64,000 nucleotides of DNA from contig JAFEUB010000069.1 in assembly GCA_024529925.1 (NCBI GenBank), positions 798,501-862,500 of the forward strand, given 5' to 3'. The notes beneath the pieces were generated by a model. The model had not been told where the DNA came from. It ran no database searches and saw only the letters and a list, made by a program, of their open reading frames with translations. Source of the DNA: Ophthalmolycus amberensis. Its lineage: Eukaryota; Chordata; Actinopteri; Perciformes; Zoarcidae. Shown here one piece after another: positions 25,987 to 39,500 of this stretch (position 1 is the first letter of the stretch; every line of letters starts with the position of its first letter). The position numbers and the translations under genes are program-made.

Positions 25987-28900
25987 TGATGGCCAAAAAG
26001 CAAGATGTGCGGACACCCACCTACAACCTGGTCGTGATTGGGCTGTCCGGCACGGAGAAGGAGAAAGGCCAATGTGGTGTGGGCAAGTCTTGCCTGTGTA
26101 ACCGCTTTGTCCGGCCAAGTGCCGATGACTTCTACCTAGACCACACCTCTGTTCTCAGCACCAGTGACTTTGGAGGCCGTGTGGTGAACAATGACCACTT
26201 CCTGTTTTGGGGAGAGGCCGGGCGGATTTTGGAGGAGGGGCCCGAATGCCGGATGAATGTGGTGGAGCAGACAGAGTTCATTGATGACCAGACGTTCCAG
26301 CCGCACCGAAGCACGGCGCTCCAGCCTTACATCAAGAGGGCAGCTTCCACCAAGCTGGCTTCGGCTGAGAAGCTGATGTACTTTTGCACAGATCAGCTGG
26401 GGCTGGAGCAGGACTTTGAGCAGAAACAGATGCCTGAAGGCAAGCTTATGGTGGATGGCTTCTTACTCTGTGTGGATGTTAGCAGGGGTATGAACCGTAG
26501 CTTTGAGGACCAGATGAAGTTTGTTACCAACCTGTACAACCAGCTAGCCAAAACGAAGAAACCTGTTGTACTGGTTCTCACCAAATGTGATGAAGGAGTT
26601 GAGCGCTATATTAAAGACTCACACACATTTGCCCTAGCCAAGAAGAACCTACAGGTGGTGGAAACATCAGCACGATCTAATGTCAATGTTGAACTTGCCT
26701 TTCTTACACTGATTCAGCTACTAGACAAGGGTAGGGGAAAGCCCAAAATCATTCCCTACTTTGAGGCACTGAAACACCAGAGTCAACAGATTGCCTCAGC
26801 TAAAGACCGCTATGAGTGGCTGGTCAACCGAATCGTGAAGAACCACAATGAGCCATGGCTCACAGTCAGTCGTCGCATGCAGTCTGCCCCTGAGTACAAG
26901 GACTACGTTTTTCTTGAGGGGACAGCTAAAGCCAAGAAGCTCTTCCAGCAGCATGTGCATAGACTTAAACAAGACCACATAGAGAAACGTAGGAAGGCCT
27001 ATCTTAGTACTCTACCACAGGCCCTGTCTATACTCTTACCAGAGTTGGATGTGATAGACCACCTCAGCTGGTCTGGAGTTCAGAAAGTCCTGGAGACAAA
27101 GAGAGATTTCATCCAATGGTTTATAGTGCTAGATGACACCCCTTGGGAGACCACGACACACATTGATAAAATGGAGGATGATCGAATCCCCCAGGACCTC
27201 CTGGAGACTCCCGCAGCTGAAGCTATCTATGAGACCCACCTGGAGATGCTAAGGAATGAGCGCAAGCGGGCTGAGATGAGATGGGAGTTCAAGGAGAAGC
27301 TAAGCGTCTCTCCTTTCATCACACCAGGGAAACCCTGGGAGGAGGCCCGAAGCTTCATCATGAATGAAGACTTCTACCAGTGGCTGGATGAGGCTGAATA
27401 TCTGGATATCTACAACAAACACCAGAAGGAAATTATTGACCGAGCCAAAGAGGACTTTCAGGAACTACTTCTTGAATACTCTGAGCTCTTTTATGAGCTG
27501 GAAGTGGATGCAAAGCCAAGTAAAGAGAAAATGGGAGCCATTCAGGAGGTGTTGGGTGAGGAGCAAAGGTTTAAAGCCCTGCAGAAGCTACAGGCAGAAA
27601 GGGATGCTCTGGTATTAAAACATATCCACTTTGTCTACCACCCTACAAAGGACACCTGTCCCAACAATCCCCACTGTGTGGACAGTAAGATAGAGCAGAT
27701 ACTGGCCAACAGATTCCCTACCCGCTACCCATCATCAGATAGTTCAAGACTGGATTTGGGGAGGGCTGAAAGGATAAATCTTGTCATCCTCGGTAAAGAT
27801 GGGCTAGCCAGAGAGATGGCAAATGAGATAAGGGCCATGTGCACCAGTGACGACCGGTACGTGTTAGATGGCAAGATGTACGAGTTAGCCCTTCGTCCCA
27901 TAGAGGGCAACGTACGTCTGCCAGTCAATTCATTCCACACACCAACCTTTACACCTCATGGTTGCCTGTGTTTGTACAACTCAAAGGAATCCCTCTCTTA
28001 TGTTGTCGAGAGTTTAGAGAAGATTAGGGAGTCAACTATAAGCAGAAGGGAAAGGGAAAACAGCTTAGCTCAACCCCCGCTGTCCCTCCTTCTGGTCACC
28101 AAGCGGGGAGTGGGGTCCATTGGGGATATTGGGGGGGAGACAGCTCAGACTCTTATCCAACAAGGGCAGCAGGTGGCTGGAAAGCTGCAGTGTGCCTACT
28201 TGGACCCCGCCTCTCCAGGCGTGGGCTACGGTCGCAATGTCAATGAGAGGCAGATCAACCAGATGCTGAAGGGCCTCTTAGAATCGCGGAGAAGCATTGG
28301 GACCATCTCCCCTCCCTTACCCCCTCCATCCTCTGCCTTCAGAGACTCTCAGTCCCAGCCAGTGGTAGAGGCAGACCTGAGGATAGTCATGTGCCTGATG
28401 TGTGGAGACACGTACGACATAGACCAGCTGCTTGCTCCTTTCCTATTGCCCCAGCATTGTCGTCCTGCTGCTAACCTCAGCAGTGGCACCTCGGTTTTGC
28501 TGGATCTTAGTATAGGAGGTCAGAGGCTGAATATTGAGCTGTCGCTACTCTCCTTTCATTCCTCATTCTCGCTCCGCAAGACCAAGCTGGTCCACGGCTA
28601 CATTGCAGTTTACTCTGCTCGCCGCAAGGCCTCTATGGAGACATTATGTGCTTTCCTGTGTGAGGTCCAAGACATCATCCCAGTCCAGTTGCTGGCAGTT
28701 GGGGAGAGCCAGATGGAGCTGTCAGACTCGGAGTCAGCTAAGGAGCAGGTCAGTCAAGGAGAGGAACTAGCCCATGAAATAGAGGCCAGGTTCAACACAG
28801 TGATATGTGGACATGGTGGGGTAGTAGGGGGGCTTCATAAGATAGACCTTTTCCAATCCTTTCTCAAAGAGGCAGTAGAGAAGTGCACTATTGTTGAGGC

Positions 28901-29720
28901 CACACACATGTATGACAATGTGGCTGAGGCATGTACCAATGAGAGCATCAGCCCTCGCTGTGGCTCTCCTAGTCCAGTTAGTATTCTTATGGACTCGGAG
29001 GACGATATCGATCCATCACCACCTTACCCTACCCTCAGGGAGGATGGCAGCCTCAGTTCCCACTTGGGAAGCTTCAAGCTGCCAGATCTGGATTCAAGTG
29101 ACACCTTCTCTGTTATTTCTGAGCTTAGCACTTTTGAGAGCAAGCTGAACAACAAGGTTCCTCCACAAGTGAAGCCCAAGCCTGTCCGTAAGGTGAACCT
29201 CGGCCCCTACATGGACCAACAGGGTGGCACCAACCGCCGCTCCTTGCCCCAAGCTGTCACTTGGGCTCCAGGTAGCGATGGTGGCTATGACCCCTCAGAT
29301 TACGCGGAGCCCATGGATGCTGTGAGCAAACCTCGACCCACAGAAGAGGAGAATATTTACTCCGTCCCTCATGACAGCACACAAGGCAAGATTATCACTA
29401 TCCGCAATGCCAACAAAGGTCACTCCAACGGGAGTGCTGGGGGGAATGGGTCAGACAGTGAGGCCGATAGCAGTTCGCTGGAGCGAAGGAGAAAGTTGTC
29501 CGCCATTGGGGTAAAGCCCAAGCTTTACAGAGACAGATCCAAACGGCTTGGCAAGTTCAGCAGTTTTAGGACGAGCTTCTCTATAGGCAGTGATGATGAG
29601 ATGGGGGGTCCACCCAAGGTTAACCAGGATGAGGGAGGAGCCCAAAAAGACAACTCCATTGAGGAGAGTGAGGACCCCAAAAGAAGAAATATTCTTAAGA
29701 GCCTGCGCAGAAATACGAAG
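25986..29720 (+). CDS. arhgap35: arhgap35 coding exon 1 (GTPase, FF, pseudoGTPase domains)
   Basis: This is a single giant exon of 1245 codons, as in mammals. It begins at ATG 25986; the codon just upstream (25983) is TTG, where human has a third Met (MMMARKQD). Motifs seen: P-loop with the family-typical GTEKEKGQ insertion before CGVGKS, TKCDEGVERY as the G4-like motif, ETSARSN as G5, and FITPGKPWEEARSFIMNEDFY in the FF3/FF4 region. pG1 and pG2 follow, then the acidic/Ser-rich linker and the Tyr sites Y1106 and Y1125. The exon ends AAT ACG AAG (NTK) followed by donor gttagt at 29721. The open frame runs 12 further codons into the intron (VSVCASICFCEI) to TGA at 29757-29759, which is not part of the spliced protein. 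GC-rich third positions and high identity to the mammalian protein leave little doubt. Confidence 0.97.
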
Positions 29721-32700
29721 GTTAGTGTTTGTGCATCCATCTGTTTCTGTGAGATATGATTGATGTTTGAGTCTCAAATCTGTTACTAAAATACTGTTAA
29801 ATCTTAAATTTCATCTTCAACATTTCATTTTAATTGGTTGATTTTTGACCCTGACGACTGTGTGAGAGCTCTTTAAACTAGCCAAATAATCAGAGAGAAA
29901 AAGAGACAAGCTCCAGTCGCTAAACTTTCATACTAGAAGGCAGAAACTCTTAATGAATAGGGACAGAACCAGAGTAGCACACTGTGTGGTTTTATCTGTT
30001 TGTGCTTGTGTGCATGTCTGCTTGGTTAGCATCATGTTCCCATTATACGAGAGCTGACTTAATGATGTTTGATATTTATTTTAGCATGATTTTCAAAGCA
30101 TCAACATCCATCTTACAATTCTTGCTGTAGCGATACGTGAAGAGAAATAAAAACTATTGTTATACCCTCAGCAAATTAGCTGTAAACACCCCTGCTGTTC
30201 AGCAAACAAAAGTACTAAACGTGTGAGAATCCTTCACTCCTTAATTATAATTTACAGTACCAAATTGTGCGGTTACCTTGCTTCAAGCCTCGCTAGTAGT
30301 ACGACTACGCATTGTTTACAACTCAGTTGCCAACGGTGCAGCGCGTTTGCCGTTAATGATCTGGTGATTGACATCAGTGTCGTCAGGTTAAGGCAGTGTT
30401 GTTTACTGTTCAGTGTTGTGGTACTGCAGGGAAGTATGTGCCAAGGCTGGTCAGCTTGTTCTTTGTTCTTTAGATGCCAAAATTCTTCCCTGTCAGCTTG
30501 GCTTTCTTTTCTTCCTTCCTTTCATTCTCTCATATTAACACTTCTTCTCTTCTTGCTGATTCATACTTTCTACTCTGTCTCTCCCCCCCCCCCCCCCCCA
30601 TCCCATCCCATTATGTGGTCCTCATATGTCTCTATCGTCAGTCTCTGTCTACCCCTGTCCTGTTTCTTTCTATGCTTGTCTCCCACACGTGTGACGATAG
30701 TTTTGACCTCACTCTGTTAGGCTTATCGGCCTGGAATGCTGTTCACTCACACACGTGGCGTGTTACAGAAGTGTCAGCTGAATAAGAGTTACAGCTTTGT
30801 ATGTTGCGCGTCTGTGATAATTACCATGGCTGTCAGTTGGGTGGAACAGGAGGGGGGGATGATTAATGTCATCACACACACTCAGCTGTGATGTCCAAGT
30901 ACCTGCATGAAGGCTGTCTTCTCACATAGCTCCTTACTGCCGAAACCACGTTATTTCCTTTATGCACTAACTGACTTGGCACATAGTGTGCTCTGGGCCA
31001 TTTGTCCTTCTGAAATAAGTGTGCAAGGACAGGCTACCGATGAATTCGACAGTCCGGTTCAAGCCCTCTTGTTAGCAGGTAAAAAGCTCCTTTAGCGCTG
31101 ACTTTTACCTGACCCTGTGCTCTGACCCCCTGGGGGCAAGGGGGATCAATAAAGTATCACATGACACATTATTAGGCTCGTTTCAAAACAAATCCACAAG
31201 AAAATTGAAGCCAGCTGTATTTAGATCAGTTTCTTGTAATTAGTGCCTCTAAATTTCGCCCTACAGCAGGTCTGGAATCTGGATATCCGTGTTAAAGGCC
31301 ATAATGGCTTAATTGTGGTTGTATCAAGTTCCATCACCGATTTTCTAAGCAGCTGTCTCAAAGATAAGAGTCAATTTTCAATATGCTGTCGTCTAAAATC
31401 CCCTAAGGATAGCTGGCGTGTTCTTGAGTTATTTGGTCATCTCTGGGAGACGTGTTGCAGCAGTAACTCAAGGTTGGTATAGAAACAGCCGTTCCTGTTA
31501 TAGTGGCTTGCAAGGGTTAAAACAAGACAGTTGGTTTTAGGGTGAAGGTTTGGGTTCATGCACTGTAAACACTTTCCGAGTCAGAGCCTTAGGGAGCCCG
31601 TCTACCACTCCGGAGTCATGACGGGTAGGAACAAATAATTGAAAGTAGATTTAGAGTCTGTTTTAACACTCCCTTCACCTCGGGCAGTGACCAACTGTGT
31701 CTCTGTCCCGCCCGCCCGCCCTCCGCGAGAGGCCGGAAACATTTCCTCTCTCTCTCTCTCCTGCAGCAGTTTTTCAAACCTCCTCAGCCAGCAAGAGGAA
31801 TGCTTTAAATTCCTCAGTCACCTAGTTCCAGTCTAGTGTCCTCAAACAAAAAAAATAAGAGGGAGGGAGACAATCAAAAGAAAAACAGAAAACACGACGA
31901 CGGAAAGAAAATGAAATGGAGCCGGGGAGAAATAAGAGTTATGATAGAACTGTTTCTTTTTTTTATTGCGGCTTTGTGTTTCAGCAGCCTACAGTGTATG
32001 TAAACGCTCACCATGGTGTCTGTATGTTATTATTAAGGATGTGTTTTGTTTGTATTTCGCGGTAGAGGTCTGTTTTGTCTTCTCAGCGCTGGCAACATAT
32101 CCTGTCTCAGTCAGCAACTAAAAAGAGTGTCCAGAAGGCAGAACTGCAGGGGAATAAGACAGTGTGAGAGAAAAGTGGGTGGAAGAGAGGAGAAGGGGGG
32201 TATAGAGACAGTCTGCTAAACTGAGATAGGGCACATATATACAACACAGTCGGTTTGATAGGACACAAATAAATTATGAGCTGCTACATGGAGCTACAAA
32301 CCAAGCTGGCAGTGAGTTATGACAGCACAGCTCTCTACCACCACAGAGGCTGTTGTCTTGTAGTGTCACAGCTATTATTACTACCCCTGTAATCCAATTA
32401 AAGCCTCATGTGAGTGTTTTGTGCACGTGTGGATACACACTGCACATTTATGTACGCGCAGATGTTCAGCTAATAACCACAAGTATAAGGGATGTCTGTA
32501 CGTTGAGAAAGGGAGCGTCAAAGTGGGGATCGGGCAGGGCCGCAGGGGAGTTAGCCGGGAGTGATAAGTGAAGGAATTCCAGTTAGGAGTCTGCTCATGT
32601 TGGGTCTCATAGAAAGATATACTGGATAACATTTGTTGATTTGCTGGGAAAGTCGGCCGTTATTTAACCTAGATGTGCTTCAGCGCAGAGCCTTCATCGG

Positions 32701-35700
32701 CAGCTCAGGGGCCTCGCTGAATGAAGTGCAGACTCTTAAGCCAGTCGGCGTTATCGAGTTATCGTTGACATTTTGTTTTTCCTGACACTTGGCACCCAGT
32801 TGACGGGTGAAGTAGCGACTCTGCCCCCCTTTTTCCACAGTTTATCATTAAACACTCATCAATCATGGATGATACTGGATCTTTGAGGCCATACTGATGT
32901 CAATACTGTACAATACAATGACAGCTGACCAAAATGGTAAATATAACAGTACAATTTGGACGTTAAACATTCAAATATAAGTTATTTCGAATTTTAACTT
33001 AAAATGAAGCATTAATAATGCTATAAATGTAATAAAAAATAATACATTTTAAGTTGGGGAAGATGTATATACATTGGAATGCCACCAATACAACATGTAT
33101 TGCTTTACTTTACTCTTCCATCTCTTATATGTATCTCCAAACATAGTAACTGGTAATGTTTTATCTGTAATAACCACGTATCGGCTAATAATATTGGTTC
33201 GGTCAGGCTCGTTTAGGCGAAAGCCAGCTGAAAGGTAACGCACACTAACAGAATAAATTCACTAAATGTTCGGAAAAAAAAGTCCAGGTGAGTCTGTTAA
33301 TCTGCGCAGTATTAATTAGTCTTTCCGTCCTTGTTTCCTTGAATACCGCTGTGAGTGAGTGTGTGTGTGTGTGTATATATGTGCTATCGAAAATGTTTGC
33401 TGGAGTGCAGTGAGGCCAGTATCTGGAGCAGAGAGCACGCCGTGCTCCTTCTCTCTAATGAGCACTACTCTGCTCCTTTCCTGTGTCTGTGTCTGTGTCT
33501 GTCAGGCCTGCACTGCTCCCACTCTCTCTGTGTGCCCAGCCAACCGTGCACCCCTGCCTCACCACCCTGCCTGCCAGAGCAGAGCCTCGGGGGGCTGACA
33601 GACTTACTAGAGATCCAGGCCTCAGGGGCCTTCAAAACATTCCCGCTGAACACCATTAAAGTGCAGTACAATTACTGCTGATGCCTCAGCCTTACGGAGG
33701 GCAGGCAGAGAATGTTGCAGGAGTGCATTAGAGGTCTGAGTCTTAACGGGAGAATAACAGGAGTTACAAAGTAATTAAACAGTGAATAAGAGAGTTTGAT
33801 TATCTGAGAGCTGCAGAAAGAGAAACACGGAACTCTGAAGGACGGAGGATAACGATGAAGAGATAAGAGTGATGGAGGAACTGATGTGTATCTCATTTAT
33901 GCACAGAACAGGGTTGAAGTCCGGAATGTTTGATTACTTATCAGTTTAAGATACTAAGGAATGTGTGAGATTGTGAGTGTGTGTGTGTCCATGTGTCTTT
34001 GTCTTTTTGCTCAAGCAGATACTAACATAAATACTTATTAAATGCGGTCCTTTCCATCCATTTCGACTCATTTCAAGAACAATTCCTCTAGGCTTAGTGT
34101 CATTTTGGAAATGTGTGCCTATATGTCAGCAGTTCAAATGTTAGATTTAGTCTCCGAGTGCTCCGACCAATCTTCTCTTTCCTCTCGATCATATCTTTGC
34201 AGAAACCGCGACCCAAACCCAGGCATTCCATCTCCAAACCCATCGAGAGCAACTACTTTGGCATCCCACTGGCCACCGTGGTCTCTCCCGAGAGGCCGAT
34301 CCCAGTCTTCATTGAGAAGTGCATCCGTTTCATTGAAACAACAGGTAAGAATCTGTTCTACTTTACATAACGAGGAGTACAGATGCTTGATGGGATCCAA
34401 TCAGGCAGAGAACAGGCTGTTTTCAGTCATTTAAGTGTTTTGAAATGATTTCAAAGGATCCATTCTGCCTCTGTGTATGCTGTACCGCTCTCATTTCAGC
34501 TCTTTTTTTCCTCATTGCCTTATCTTAATCCTCGTCCCTCCCTGGTGGGATTCTTATGTACTGTGGTCTTCGTCGCAATGACGATTCTCCGGTCCTCCTT
34601 AAATCACAGCCTTTGTGTCAACGTGCACAAGTGTCTGTGCTTTCTTTTGTATTTCCGGTCCTCTTTGTTCAGGTTTGACAACAATGCTAGTGCTTTGCTG
34701 AGCTGTAGACTTTATAGGTGGGCACCTCCAGGGACACGAACCAGGTTGGGGTTGCTATTTTATTTTTTTGATAACCTAAATAGTCGTCTCATAAAAGTAA
34801 AGCAAAGCGAGGTGCGATAAGATCCACGGGTGAAGCCGGTTCCTTATTTGTATATGCATGTTACAAGTATTACAAGTATTGTTTGTGTGGCGACTCCCAA
34901 ACTGGTTCAAGTAAAAACATCAAGCTGATCATGCTGGCTTCTGTGGGTTACAGTCAGTGTTTTGTGCTAACTTTAAAATGAGTCATCAGAGCCTCATTCA
35001 GATCAATGTTACGATGAGAAACACCAAGCGGGAATTCAAGCAACAAATATGTTTGTCATGGAGAGTATGACATTAAAATGGCTCCACGTATTTGAACTAA
35101 AATGCTCATCTTTTTAGATTTACCTTGAACTTTGTGTGGATTAGAGTCTGTGCTCAATTGTGTTGAACAGGTTTTCAGGCCGTTGCCACCAGTCACCCAC
35201 ATGCCCTCATACCTCCTGTCCTGTCCTCCCTGAGCGCACGGATGTGATTGGATAGCTTCTCCTAACCTTGCCAGGCTGTGCTGGTGTCCCACTGCCCCAG
35301 GGCTGCCAGCAGCTGTTAAACTAAACCAGAGATAACTTAGTTTAGGGTCCACGAGTGTGTGTAGATATTTGAACACGTCTTACTTTATTCTTCGCTGGGC
35401 TGTAACCAGGATTTTTTAGAAACTGAAGTCATGAGTCGGTTTTTCACCCCTCTACTGCCGAACATCTTTTTATTGATTAGTTGGCTGTTTTATTGTGTTC
35501 TCTACAAGTTTTAATTAAACTGAGCATCTGTACGTGTTTGAAAATCCACAAGAGCTAATAAACACAACACAACTAACATCTAGCCTCAGGAACCGTCTCT
35601 CAATCCGTCTATTTTACCTTAAATTACCGGGTCTAAGAATACTGCAGTTTTTAATGATCCACAGTTGCTTAAGTTGTCTTTTCATTACCTTCCATGAAGT

Positions 35701-35982
35701 GAGTTGCATGCGTGTTTGCCGAAACCTTTGCCGTCGCTTACTGACGTGCCACTGCATTCCGCTGTGATCTGTGTCCTGATTACAGACTCTGTATTTGTGG
35801 ATTACTGTGGCGGCCTTTACAAAACATCCACCGCCTTCCTCTGTGTAGGAGTATAGGGGCGAAGCGCCAGATAACAAGGCATCACGTTAGATTTCATCTC
35901 CCCCTGTTCAGGTGTTAACTGGAGCAGACTCAGCGGTACTTAGTTCTGGATGAAGGAGAAAAAACTGGTTGAATATGCGTCA

Positions 35983-36023
<41 letters not shown>

Positions 36024-36235
36024 TGTGCATACACCTCTTACCCTCACTCACTCCTTTAGTATTTCGCCTAATCCCCTTGTTTCCTCCTGTGTCCTTGTTT
36101 CTCTGCTGCTTTCTCCCGATCCAGTCATCCTGCTCCTTCTGTCTCCACGAATACCTTCACTTGTCAGATTTGATTTCTTTCATCTTCTTCCTAACCCATA
36201 TTTCTGTTTCTCCCCGTCTTATTGTCACCTCTCTC

Positions 36236-36269
<34 letters not shown>

Positions 36270-36468
36270 CCGCTTTTTCATATCTGCCTCTCCTTCCTCT
36301 TGTCAGCATGCTGTGTGTGTGTCAGGGTGTGTTTTCACCAGGAGGTAGCAAGGTAATGTTCTGCCCCATAGCTCCCTCTGTCCGATCGATATCACAAGGT
36401 GGGAAATTGGAAGAATGTTTGGGCTCAGCTCTTTTCTGTGTGTGTTCAGCTTGCTCCCGAGTTATTTA

Positions 36469-36511
<43 letters not shown>

Positions 36512-39500
36512 AGTGTAGCCTCACACGTCACACGGTCGGAACTAAGAAGAGTCTGCGCACATAAATGCTTTTGTTTACATACTAACGCATGCAGTACAGA
36601 ATGGCACACCCAGACAGACAATTACTGCGACCGCAAGGGGAAATGAGTTACAATGTGCTATTTAGTTTCAATTGTAGTCGCTGTAAGTCAGACTTTACTT
36701 GTACAATATCTGTGTCTACAATCTGTGGGTATAATGGCACTCACGGGAAATTGCCATTCAGTGCAGACACTATGTTTGTCACTATAGAGTGAGCTCATAA
36801 TGAGTGACCTCGAGAGGCTGACCCTGGACCTGCAGCTTTGACATACATCCTTCCCCCTTACCTCCTGCCTTTATTCTTAACTTGCTAAATATCATAATCC
36901 TCTTACAGTCTTGTGTTCATATACCGATGAAGATGTTGGTCTATGTGATGGAAACAGATTTTGTTTTGCCCTCAGACGAAGCCAAATTGTTGATTTACTA
37001 GTCACAAAACATTGAATTTATGGATTTTGTTATATGTTTTAGAGGCATGTCTTGGCAACACAGAAGAGTCACTGAAGTAAAACTTGTTTTCTGTTTTTAC
37101 ATTTCTATTCAAAAGTCTTATTTCTTTGTTGGATCTCTTAATTGTGCTTCCCTTTGTCCCTGAGAATAATAGGAGTAGATGTGGTATTTCTGTGTTATTT
37201 TCATGCATTCTGAGCATGTAGAGAAGCAGCGTTATAAAATCAATCCATTGTGACTGCTCTTATCTCTCAGCTCTGGCTTTCTCTCGTGGTAGCATGGTAG
37301 CCACAGTGTGTTTCGCTCGCGGATGCCCGGGTGATGAATGTGTGTGTGTGTTAGCGTGTGCGGGCATATCTGCTGGCGGTAGGAGCCTCCATAGCGACGT
37401 AAAGGGCAGCACCCAGCCATGATGAACTATGAAATCAGCCGCTGGGGGTCTGGGCTGATTTGGGATCAGCTGGAGTGTTGTCAGATAGTAACACGCTGTA
37501 GGAGCACAGCCGCTAACTGCAGGGGCATTTATCACCCTCTCGGGGTTTGTGTGATTGCAGGTTCACAGGTATGTTTTTGCCCACTCGAGTGCTGCTGGAA
37601 GCTGTGAAGGCACCATTGATGGTTTTAATGTTCGGCTTCTGCTGGTATGAGCTCGAGAAGCAGATCAAAGTAATGATAGTAGTATAGATTAAAAGAATGG
37701 AAAAGGTATTAGTTGTTACATTTTCTAACGAAATTCTTAGATGATGTAGAAGAAAACCTTTGTTTGCCACAAGAAGAAATCCTATTTACGTTGACCCCAG
37801 GAAGCACTGCTGCTTTGTTTGACCCCAGAGGAAGAGGATGCTGTTGTTTGTTTTGGAGAGCTCACCTTTCAGCATTTCCATCATTGTAAAACTCTTCTAT
37901 TCGTCAGCCATTCACTCCCCCCCACCCTCCCAATGCTTTGTGGCTCCTCTTCCATTATTTTCATTCTCCTGCAACCTCCATCTTTGATATGCTGCGTTGT
38001 TTCAAACACATTCTATAGATCCCTCCTTATCTTAATCCCTTTATTATTTATCATTCTCTCTTTCATCAGTCCTGACCATCACTCCTATGCGTCCTCACAC
38101 TCCCCCCCCCCCCCCCCCCCCCCACTATCTTTCTCATACCTGGGTGCTTGTCCTGTTTTGCCCCTATTGCTCACTCTCTCTCCCCACCACTGCTACACTA
38201 CTCTCCCTATCTCTCCTCCCATCCCTGTTTTCCTAGTGCGTCTGGCTAGAAAAGCTTTTGTGGATAATTGATTGGGAGAAGGAGTCGATCGATGCTGTAT
38301 GCTTTGACTGAGAGCTCTCTCATTTCCTCCCTGCCTCTCTATCTCGCCCTCTTTTTCTGCCACTCCTTATCTCCTTCACTCCCTCTGGATTGCTCTTTGT
38401 CTCCCTGAATCTCCACCAAAGTGTGAACGAAGAGAGACATTAAATATCAGACGCAGTCTCTTCCGCTTCATTGGTCTTTGGGTATATTTCACAGCTCTAA
38501 ATAGAAATGCACTTTTAAGTAAATATTACAAGAGCTCAAACACGCTAATTTCAGTGTTCCTACTTTACCTCAATTTTCTGCCACAAAGCCTCAGCACGGC
38601 CCGGAGTAAATATGGACACAATTTGACTGCGTCGTGTCTAAAGAAAGGCGGCACATCCTGAGTAATTATCCTCCCGGGGATGAAGCTGGTATTTGGCATC
38701 TGCAGTTCCGCAAGTCATTTTAAAGTATGTGTGGCTACAAAGGTAGCCTCAGGTTGTCACAGTGCACCAGTGGGCTCTTAGCAGACCTGCAGGAGTGCTT
38801 TATGGGTTTAATAAATAGAGCTAATAGTGTGTCTAGATGGAAGAGGACACAGGGAGAGGCCATTAGAGCAGTTCTACTTTTTTAGGCCTTCAGAGTGCAT
38901 CGATAAGCAGCACAGTGACACATCAAATAGTTATTGGTGGTGATTGACCAGTGACTATACATATTTGATATTTGCAAATTAGACGCATGAAAAGAACACT
39001 ATGATGACATTCCTCTCTCTCTCTGTCTGTCTGTCTGTCTCTCTCTCTCCACTAGGGTTGAGCACAGAAGGCCTCTACAGGGTCAGCGGGAACAAGGCAG
39101 AGATGGAGAGCATGCAGCGGCAATTTGACCAAGGTACGTTACTTTCAACCTGCAGTACAAGTGTACACCTGCTCGTCCTTGCTTCAGCTGTGCACTTACA
39201 AGCGGGGCGAAAAGGCCACGAAGACGTGCGTATGTATGTCTGCTTCTATCTATAACAAACCTCGGGCCCCCTTCATTAACCGGGGAGCATTAATTCTACA
39301 GAGCGAATTGGCCTTCACTTCCTTTTAGACTGCGGCGCTGCCTCCTCTATCTTGTACCTGCTCCTGCGTGCGTGCACATTTTCACACGTGTGCGACTCCA
39401 TGCGTGTGTCTATCTGCTGTGGGCAGTTAATTACCTCCAGATTGGTTTGGTTAATGAAGCGTGTCGCTACCGAGATAGATAGCAGAGCAACATTGCCCGT

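Larger units (their letters stand above)
29721..34202 (+). other. arhgap35 intron after giant exon
   Basis: The 4482-nt intron runs from gttagt to tttgcag. It contains a 17-base C run at 30583-30599 after a pyrimidine-rich block, an RTE-like repeat tail at about 31121-31160, a CT-rich stretch near 31746-31763, AT-rich sequence at 32930-33060, and a short TG/TA run at 33356-33380. No coding exon was recognised in it. Confidence 0.85.
34345..39055 (+). other. arhgap35 intron before arginine-finger exon
   Basis: The 4711-nt intron starts gtaaga and ends ccactag. It holds an AC array (35989-36020), a 31-base C run (36238-36268), a GT then AG array (36472-36511) and a 22-base C run (38102-38123). 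Long pyrimidine-rich stretches lie near 36050-36300 and 37900-38400. Proline-rich open frames across the C runs are low-complexity artefacts. No gene was recognised. Confidence 0.85.

Noticed and set aside
31056..31065. tRNA B-box-like GGTTCAAGCC
   Set aside because: No matching A box or cloverleaf could be folded around it. No tRNA was found in the window.
35950..36646. Long open frames with poly-Pro across the C31 run
   Set aside because: They consist of AC repeat, pyrimidine tract and C homopolymer translated in several frames, inside an arhgap35 intron, with no coding character.
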